Of a stretch of 59,033 bases of DNA, positions 53,581 through 59,033 are shown piece by piece. Position numbers and translations under genes: made by a program. Position 1 is the first letter of the stretch; each line of letters opens with the position of its first letter. The stretch is from contig JAIUPO010000025.1 in assembly GCA_020160805.1 (NCBI GenBank), positions 1-59,033 of the forward strand, read 5' to 3'. The stretch comes from Actinomycetota bacterium (GTDB lineage Bacteria; Actinomycetota; Actinomycetes; Actinomycetales; Dermatophilaceae). The notes beneath the pieces were generated by a model, which did not search any database, had not been told where the DNA came from, and was given only the letters and a program-made list of their open reading frames with translations.

Positions 53581-54006
53581 TCAGCCGCGCCGAGCCTGGT
53601 GGGGCTCGACGGGCAGCCCGGCCTTGCTCCATGCGGTGAAGCCGCCCTCGAGGTGGGCGACATCGGTGCGGCCCATATCGTTAAGCACGGCGGTGGCGAG
53701 CGCTGAGCGCCACGCGGAGCCGCAATAGAGCACCAGCTTGCGGCCGTCGTCGAGGACCGGCTTGTAGTACGGGGTGGCCGGGTCGATCCAGAACTCCAAC
53801 ATCCCGCGAGGCGCCGAATAGGCGCCAGGGATCTGACCCAGCTTCTCCAACTCCCGCACGTCGCGGATGTCGACGATCAGGACGTCCGGGTCGTCCAGCA
53901 GGGTTTCGGCCGATGCCAGCGGGATGGTCTCGACGCGCGCGATGGCGGTGTCGACCAGATCCTTCGCGGTGCGCGCCAGCGGGGCACCCGGTTCGCGTTC
54001 ACTCAT
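53581..54006 (-). CDS. Rhodanese-domain sulfurtransferase
   Basis: Predicted 141 residues. The rhodanese fold is shown by VLIVDIRDVRELEKLGQIPG, ending GGFTAWSKAGLPVEPH, with the active-site loop LYCGSAWRSALATAVL holding the catalytic Cys near residue 95. Such proteins transfer sulfane sulfur from thiosulfate or persulfides to thiols. It is the third gene of an apparent operon after two membrane-protein genes, both of which carry probable frameshifts. Confidence 0.92.
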   Translation of the reverse strand: MSEREPGAPLARTAKDLVDTAIARVETIPLASAETLLDDPDVLIVDIRDVRELEKLGQIPGAYSAPRGMLEFWIDPATPYYKPVLDDGRKLVLYCGSAWRSALATAVLNDMGRTDVAHLEGGFTAWSKAGLPVEPHQARRG

Positions 54007-54647
54007 CCCCCGAGTCTGGCACCCCCGACCGAGCCCGTTCCCTCCCGCGCCCGGCCGGCACGCTCAGGCGGCCGTCACGGGCCAGCAGCAGCACGGCTGC
54101 GGCAGCTGACGCCAGTCCCGCGAGACTCCACATCCACAACGCGGCCGACCAGTTCGACCAGACCATACGGGAAGACCGGGAGCCGACTGTCGAAGGGGCG
54201 CACAAGGGCCCACGCCGTCGCCAGGGGGATGACGGCCAGAGCGAACCGTCCACCGGGCGTGGACTGGCCGGCGAAGCGGGCCCGGATGACCCAGCAGGCG
54301 GCCAGCGCGGACGCGGCCGGGCCCTGGACGAAGACGGTCCACGGGTGATCCAGCAGACTGTCGCGCGCCCACCATGCCCCGGCCGACCAGGCCGCCAGGA
54401 CGGTCAGGATGCCGGGCAGCCGGGCGGTCGTGCGCCAGGCCATGGTGTGCGGTGTCGGGTCGACGACTCCGGCGGCCGGCTCGTCGAGGCACCATGCCGT
54501 GGCCGCTGCGACGACGCCGACTGCCGTTCCCTGCAGCGGCCACAGCGGCAAGGGCTGGTACTCCACCAGGGCCATGAGCGCGAGCAGGATGACCGCGCAT
54601 ACGCCGACGAGGGTCCAGGGGAGCGCCGCGCGGCTGTAGCGCCACAT
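53999..54647 (-). pseudogene. Multi-span membrane protein gene with a probable frameshift
   Basis: Begins ATG 54647 (MWRYSRAALPWTLVGVCAVI), one base after the upstream gene's stop, and runs through several membrane helices (LLALMALVEYQPLPLWPL, GILTVLAAWSAGAWWA). After about 54175 this frame loses hydrophobic character, while the next frame provides MVWSNWSAALWMWSLAGLAS and ends at 53999 overlapping the rhodanese start by ATGAGTGA. The most economical reading is one frameshift near 54165-54180. It may be a decayed ABC-permease-like subunit or a sequencing error. Confidence 0.65.
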
Positions 54648-54648
54648 G

Positions 54649-55541
54649 TCAGAGTTCGGGACCGGGATTCGGGTTGACGTAGGCATCGGGTAGTCCGAGC
54701 GTCAGGGTGAGGGCGAGGGCCACGGCCGCGACCACGAGGGTGATCGCGATGCCGCGCTTGAGACGCGCACGATCGGACTCGGGGTCATGGACGATGGCGA
54801 GTTGCAGGCCCAGGGCGCACAAGGCGGCGAGATAGCCGATCCACGCGACGGGCGAGCCTGGGGTGGCAACCCAGGTGCCGGTGCCGCTCGACCAGCCGAG
54901 CGGGCCATACCAATAGGTCCACGGCCAGAACGCCTTCCAACTCCAGGTGGACTCGAAGTTGCCCTGCATGAGGATCGAGACCACGACGACCAGGACCAGG
55001 GCGAGCGCTGCCATACCCCGCTGCGGGAGCCATCGGGACAGCAGGAGACCGAGCAGGGGGCCGCCGGCGGCGGGCACGACACCGAGGGCGAAGATCACGG
55101 CGAGGACGTATGCCGTGGAGACCGGTCCGTGGGGGGAGGCGAAGCTGTCCGGGGATCTTTGAAGAAGTAGATCACCGCCCAGGCGAACCAGACGAGGGCG
55201 ACGGTGCCCGGGACAAGGATGGCCGTCGCCAGCGCTCGGGTGCGCACCCGCTCCGGGACCACGGGGGCACCGGCGGCTGCGGCGGCTCGGTCGGAGCGTT
55301 TCGCCAGGCTGGTCATGATGATCAGGCCGAGCAATCCGAGCAGGGCCGCCGGCGCGATCATGGTCAGCGTCGAACTCATGCCGCCCTCGCCGCTCACGGT
55401 GCTCACGAGCACCTGGGCGGCCAACAGGATGGTGCCCACCCAGAAGAGGGGATGCAGCGCGTAGTGGCGTACTTCGCGCCTGGCCAGGGGTGAGACGGCG
55501 ATGGCGTGCGGGCTGGCCTGTGCGGTGGCTGAGGCGGTCAT
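54649..55541 (-). pseudogene. ABC-2-type permease-like gene with a probable frameshift
   Basis: Starts ATG 55541 behind AAGGAG and encodes LARREVRHYALHPLFWVGTI and several membrane helices up to AWAVIYFFKDP. Beyond about 55165 the frame becomes Pro/Thr-rich, whereas the neighbouring frame continues with SPDSFASPHGPVSTAYVLAV and further helices to DAYVNPNPGPEL at 54649. The change lies at or near a CCCC run at about 55154-55158. Together the parts make one membrane protein of about 295 residues. Its partner follows one base downstream. Confidence 0.65.
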
Positions 55542-55660
55542 CGAACTGCTCCTTGGGGAAGGGCGCCGTGGCGCAGCAGGAGTAGGCGTCCTCGACGGTG
55601 GCGTCGGCGCGGCGGTGTTCCGGGCCTGGGGCATCGGTCCGCGCCGTCGACGGTGGCGGC

Positions 55661-56554
55661 ATGACCTCGCCGCCCGGAGCACTTGCCCGTCGGCTGACGG
55701 ATGCTCGACCCGACTACACCTCGAGCGCCTTCATCTCTGGCGCCGGTTCCGGGATCGGTCGTGCGCTCACGCTGACGGTCCTTGACCGCGGGTACCACGT
55801 GTTCGCCGGCGCCTACAACGATGCCGAGGAATCCAGCTTGGCCGAGTCCTTTGACGCTCGCCGCGTGACGCCCATCGTGCTGGACGTCCGTGACGAGGCA
55901 TCCACCCAGGCTGCGGCGACGATCGTGGGCCAGAACCTTGCCGGGATAAAGCTCAAAGCGGTGTGCAATATCGCTGGAGTGATTGTCAACGGACCCCTCG
56001 TTGACCTCTCCGGTGCCGCGCTGAGCAACGTTCTCGCCGTGAACCTCGTGGGCGTCCACAATGTGACTCGCTCCATGCTGCCCGTCCTCGGCCCAGGCAG
56101 CCGGGTCGTCAACATGAGTTCTGCCAGCGGGGTTCGCACCCTGCCCTTCACAGGTGCCTACTCGGCGAGCAAATTCGGACTCGAGGCCCTCACGGCCGCA
56201 ATGCGGATGGAGTTCGCGCCGCTCGGGATCCGGGTCTCCGCCGTAGCCCCGGGGATGGTTCGCACGCCCATGGCCGACGAGATCCAGCAGCAACTCCGAC
56301 GTCCCCCGTCGCTGGAGGTGTATGCCGAGCCCGTGCGCATCGTCCTCGCGAAGTCCGTCGCCAGCGTCGAGCGGGGGATCCCGATGCGCCGCGTCGTGGC
56401 AACAATCGTCAGCGCCCTTGAGTCGACGTCACCGTCGCCGCGCTACGACCTTCACGATAGTTGGGCGCAGGATGCCGTGCTCATGCGCATGGTCCCCACC
56501 AAGGTGAGGGAGGCCGTGGTCGCGCGGGTTCTTCACTTGACGCCGACCCCCTGA
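55661..56554 (+). CDS. Short-chain dehydrogenase/reductase
   Basis: Predicted 297 residues from ATG 55661. The Rossmann motif ISGAGSGIGRALTLTV (about 25-40), NIAGV, catalytic Ser in NMSSASG, and the YSASK active-site Tyr-Lys are all present. The C-terminus is longer than the core family and carries RRVVATIVSALESTSPSPRY. Substrate and cofactor preference are unknown. It is divergent from the frameshifted permease gene, with 119 bases between starts. Confidence 0.93.
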   Translation: MTSPPGALARRLTDARPDYTSSAFISGAGSGIGRALTLTVLDRGYHVFAGAYNDAEESSLAESFDARRVTPIVLDVRDEASTQAAATIVGQNLAGIKLKAVCNIAGVIVNGPLVDLSGAALSNVLAVNLVGVHNVTRSMLPVLGPGSRVVNMSSASGVRTLPFTGAYSASKFGLEALTAAMRMEFAPLGIRVSAVAPGMVRTPMADEIQQQLRRPPSLEVYAEPVRIVLAKSVASVERGIPMRRVVATIVSALESTSPSPRYDLHDSWAQDAVLMRMVPTKVREAVVARVLHLTPTP

Positions 56555-56643
56555 TCCATGGACGCGGCGCGCGACAGACTCGCCTGGTCATTGCCGCGCG
56601 GTGCCAGTTCGTGGCCGACGACCATCCCACATCCCGACCAGGG

Positions 56644-58455
56644 TCAGGTGGGTCGCGCCCCGGTGCGGACCGCGCCCGCCATCGTGACCAATGCCTCGGC
56701 CCGCTTGCTGCGCAGCGACCCAGGACCGTACTTGAGCAGCCACGAGTCGTCCTCGACAAGATCCAGCGATGCCGGCCCGGCTGCGCGCGCCCCGGCATCG
56801 TCGGGCTGATCCAGACGCTCCACGACCGAACGAAAGTAGTAGTGGAAGAAGAGTCGGTTGAACTCGGTGAAGTAGATGTCGGCGACCCTCAGGTCCCCGC
56901 GGATGACGACCATATTCTCGTCATTGTCCTGACACGAGGCCGAGGAGAAGTTGGCCGACCCGGTGACGACGATGGGGTCCGCACCGAGCGGGTCGGCGAG
57001 CAGGAACTTGGTGTGCACGAAGGCGACGTGCCGGTTGAGGCCGAGTTGCCGGGTGGTGGTCTCCACGACCCACTGGCCGAGGGGGTCGGAGAGTTCGCTC
57101 CCCCAGGCTTGATAGATATTGCGGCTGCTGTCGAGCTTGACCTGCGCTGACTTGGTGTCCGGTTTTTCCAGCAGGAAGAAGCGCAGCGGGCTGGAGGTGT
57201 CGCCCTGGGCGAGCACCTCCCGAAGTTGGCGCGCGATCCCGAAGGCGAAGGTCGCGCAGGCGAGCCGCTTGGCACCGGTCAGCAGGTCCGCATACAGATC
57301 GAGCGGCGCGGTGCCGCTGCGCGGGCTGAAAATCGCTGTCTGGCCTCGGGCGATCTCGCCGCGCCCGGCCGGAACCGGCGACATCGCCGCGACAGCCGCT
57401 CGCAAGGCGGCATTGCGGGTCCGCACTTCGCTGGCGCTGTCCGTGATCCGGCCACCGGGGTCGGCGGCCAGCAGATCCCAGTACGCCTGGAACGTCGCCG
57501 CCAGGCTGGGGTCCTTGATCAGGTGACCGACATTCGCCTGGCCGTGAATGCCGCCGAGGGTCAGATTCGTCGAACCGGTCCACACCTCGGCCGGCACCCC
57601 GGCCCGATGCACAACGAGGAACTTGTTGTGCTGTATGGCGTTTCGGCGCGCCTCTCGCGGCACGATCGCCGTCATCGGGATCCCCGCCGCGGTGACCGCT
57701 TCAAGGTTCGCCAGCCGAGGCGCACTGCGCACGAACACCTTCTTGATGCTCCCGTCGCGCTGGCGCTGGTTCTCCCAATGCTCATTGACCTTCAGGTCCA
57801 GCACGAGACGGAGGTCGACGCCGCGCGCGACCGCGTCCGCGAACTCGCGCAGGACCGGGAGGTGGCCGAACTCGTAGAAGGCCCCCCGCAGCGTGTCACC
57901 AGGGCCGGTCGAGCGGATCACCGCTATCAGGGCATCGTCGAGATCCCGGCTGAGCCAATCGAGGGCGAGTTGCCGCTTGGCAGCGGTCGGCTGAGCATCA
58001 GGCGAGAGGCCGCCGAAGCGGCGCTGGTATGCCTGGCTGGAGGCCACCCCTCGGTTGGCATGGATCTCGTGCGTGGGCGAGGCTGTCGGCTCAGTGGTGA
58101 CCCTCAGTTCCGCCGGCCGGCCGCGGCGTGGGCTCGCCGGTCGGCCGCGGAGCGGAATGAACCGGTAGTCGTAGGAGGTCCCCGGCGTCACCGTGAAGTC
58201 GTCCCAGACGAGAGACTGGATCGGGTGCTGATTCGTCGAATAGGCCCGTCCGGGTTCAGGATCGGGCACCAAGGACCGGAACACCTTCAATCCGGTGACG
58301 TACCGATAGGTCCCGGTCGGGGTGCGCCTTTGGACGGCGAAGCCGAGCAGTCCGGGCCTCGCCGAGTTCGCGACCTTGATCGCGAAGGACACCGTGCCGG
58401 TGCCGGCGACGGCGAAGACGGTGACGCCGGCTGCCGACCAGGACCGGTAGCGCAC
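56644..58455 (-). CDS. Phospholipase D-like protein with two HKD regions
   Basis: Predicted 603 residues from GTG 58455; longer in-frame starts give only low-complexity sequence. An N-terminal fibronectin-type region (about 20-125; GTSYDYRFIPLRGR) precedes two PLD domains. The first region reads IQHNKFLVVHRAG with WTGSTNLTLGG; its HxKx4 site ends in His rather than Asp. The second, HTKFLLADPLG with VTGSANFSSAS, is canonical. The family includes lipases and nucleases; the nucleophile appears intact but one site is non-standard. No clear signal peptide is seen with this start. Confidence 0.85.
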   Translation of the reverse strand: MRYRSWSAAGVTVFAVAGTGTVSFAIKVANSARPGLLGFAVQRRTPTGTYRYVTGLKVFRSLVPDPEPGRAYSTNQHPIQSLVWDDFTVTPGTSYDYRFIPLRGRPASPRRGRPAELRVTTEPTASPTHEIHANRGVASSQAYQRRFGGLSPDAQPTAAKRQLALDWLSRDLDDALIAVIRSTGPGDTLRGAFYEFGHLPVLREFADAVARGVDLRLVLDLKVNEHWENQRQRDGSIKKVFVRSAPRLANLEAVTAAGIPMTAIVPREARRNAIQHNKFLVVHRAGVPAEVWTGSTNLTLGGIHGQANVGHLIKDPSLAATFQAYWDLLAADPGGRITDSASEVRTRNAALRAAVAAMSPVPAGRGEIARGQTAIFSPRSGTAPLDLYADLLTGAKRLACATFAFGIARQLREVLAQGDTSSPLRFFLLEKPDTKSAQVKLDSSRNIYQAWGSELSDPLGQWVVETTTRQLGLNRHVAFVHTKFLLADPLGADPIVVTGSANFSSASCQDNDENMVVIRGDLRVADIYFTEFNRLFFHYYFRSVVERLDQPDDAGARAAGPASLDLVEDDSWLLKYGPGSLRSKRAEALVTMAGAVRTGARPT

Positions 58456-58537
58456 CCGACCAGCGTAGGCCGCGATGGTCCGGTCGGGGCCGTTTCGCGA
58501 ATGCGTCGGTGTGCAACCGTGCGCGCTGGGGATGCCG

Positions 58538-58560
58538 GTCAGTGGTGCGTGCGCACTGAC
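58538..58560. other. Perfect hairpin GTCAGTG/CACTGAC upstream of the IS256 gene
   Basis: A 7-bp perfect stem around a 9-nt spacer lies between the divergent PLD-like and transposase genes. It may be part of the terminal region of the insertion sequence or an unrelated transcription signal; inverted-repeat ends of the element cannot be confirmed from one side. Confidence 0.35.
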
Positions 58561-58707
58561 GGCGACCATTCGCCAGCGGGCGCAACCTCGTGGCGGACGG
58601 CCGTCGCATCGCAGGGTTTGGCCGCGCCATTCGGCGCCGGGACTGTCCGCCGAACGGTGGTTCTGACCTGACACGCCAACGTGGGTTGGCGGGAAGGTTG
58701 GTCACTG

Positions 58708-59033
58708 ATGACCGAGACAATCACGAGCGTGGGCTCGATGCCCAAGGACGCCAAGAGACGCCGCTCGTCGTCGACCGCGACACCGTCGGAGAGGGCGGCG
58801 ATCGCGCAGCTGGTCAAGGCCGCCAGGGAGCGGGGTGAGGACATCACCGGCCCGGAGGGGTTGTTGAAGTCGATCACCGCGACCGTGCTCGAGGCCGCCC
58901 TGGAAGAAGAGCTGACCGACCACCTTGGTCACGTCAAGCACCGCGCGCCCGAGGGTGGGGCGGAGAACATCCGCAACGGCACCCGCGCCAAGACGGTGCT
59001 GACCGACGCGGCCGGGGAGGTGGTGATCGAGGT
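58708..59033 (+). CDS. IS256-family (mutator) transposase, N-terminal part, cut by window end
   Basis: 108 complete codons from ATG 58708 to the window edge. GPEGLLKSITATVLEAALEE, LTDHLGHVKH and NIRNGTRAKTVLTDAAGEV are the standard N-terminal landmarks of IS256-type DDE transposases. The catalytic Asp-Asp-Glu residues lie beyond the window. This is the only clear mobile element visible; its left terminal repeat should be within about 58600-58700 but I cannot define it. Confidence 0.93.
   Translation, partial: MTETITSVGSMPKDAKRRRSSSTATPSERAAIAQLVKAARERGEDITGPEGLLKSITATVLEAALEEELTDHLGHVKHRAPEGGAENIRNGTRAKTVLTDAAGEVVIE

Noticed and set aside
55545-55662. A peptide-like segment EDAYSCCATAPFPKEQF on the minus strand that resembles a RiPP precursor core
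   Set aside because: It has no stop at the end of the segment, and the part encoding PKEQF is the ribosome-binding site of the next gene; no modification enzyme is nearby.

Overview
The window is a high-GC (roughly two-thirds or more G+C by eye) chromosomal stretch from an actinobacterium. Supporting markers are an Lsr2 nucleoid protein (38571-38918), a deazaflavin (F420)-type DUF385 oxidoreductase, a single-component NDH-2, GTG starts, ATGA-coupled gene pairs and probable leaderless promoters. Gene content suits Micrococcales, possibly a Dermatophilaceae/Intrasporangiaceae-like organism, but the family-level guess is inference. I see no rRNA or tRNA gene, CRISPR array or phage. One mobile element is visible: the start of an IS256-family transposase cut by the right edge. 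No gene-free stretch exceeds 300 bases; the longest (43309-43603, 37864-38127, 38314-38570, 30544-30784) hold a TPP riboswitch, hairpins and long palindromic repeats.

Layout. 1-2308: tail of a membrane protein, a toroid-fold protein, an orphan LuxR-type response regulator and a DUF4342 protein. 2348-7415: a tightly coupled sugar/polyol operon (FGGY kinase, class II aldolase, PfkB kinase, zinc dehydrogenase, DeoR repressor) behind a promoter carrying three tandem decamers. 7547-15593: thiolase, a 1203-residue secreted nuclease, PadR regulator, NTF2-like protein and FadH. 15698-21077: F420-type protein, VapBC, SelO and two CNNM/CorC-type membrane proteins. 21153-23213: a divergent PfkB kinase / LacD-like aldolase pair. 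23371-26012: a deacylase-like metalloprotein, a RimB-type aspartic protease and RimK carrying an extra TrkA-C domain. 26126-29042: a second PIN toxin-antitoxin pair, NDH-2, and a CsoR/CstR-like repressor with a mini-protein, each behind a palindromic operator. 29053-33339: methyltransferase, ACT protein, a possible chimera, a CHAD protein, a secreted protein and a truncated Mug glycosylase. 33494-36018: cobalt/nickel ECF transporter. 36049-39368: CWB2 surface protein, Lsr2 and a VOC protein. 39422-43439: thiamine ABC transporter behind a TPP riboswitch. 43604-49030: Fic/VbhA pair, ABC exporter, GNAT and a lipoprotein. 49098-53018: full-length single-chain PurL. 53078-59033: rhodanese, two adjacent frameshifted membrane-protein genes, SDR, a PLD-like protein and the IS256 start.

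The most unusual signals are at nucleotide level. (i) The heptamer GTATGCC/GGCATAC occurs about 67 times on both strands, in all reading frames and in intergenic DNA, far above composition expectation, while its GTAC-containing relative GTACGCC is almost absent. (ii) Four families of long, near-perfect palindromes sit at gene ends, three of them in multiple copies and one present in both orientations. At protein level the best candidates for new biology are the RimK-TrkA_C/RimB/deacylase cluster, the CstR-like regulon with its 54-residue cysteine-rich protein, and the two-kinase ketose operon.
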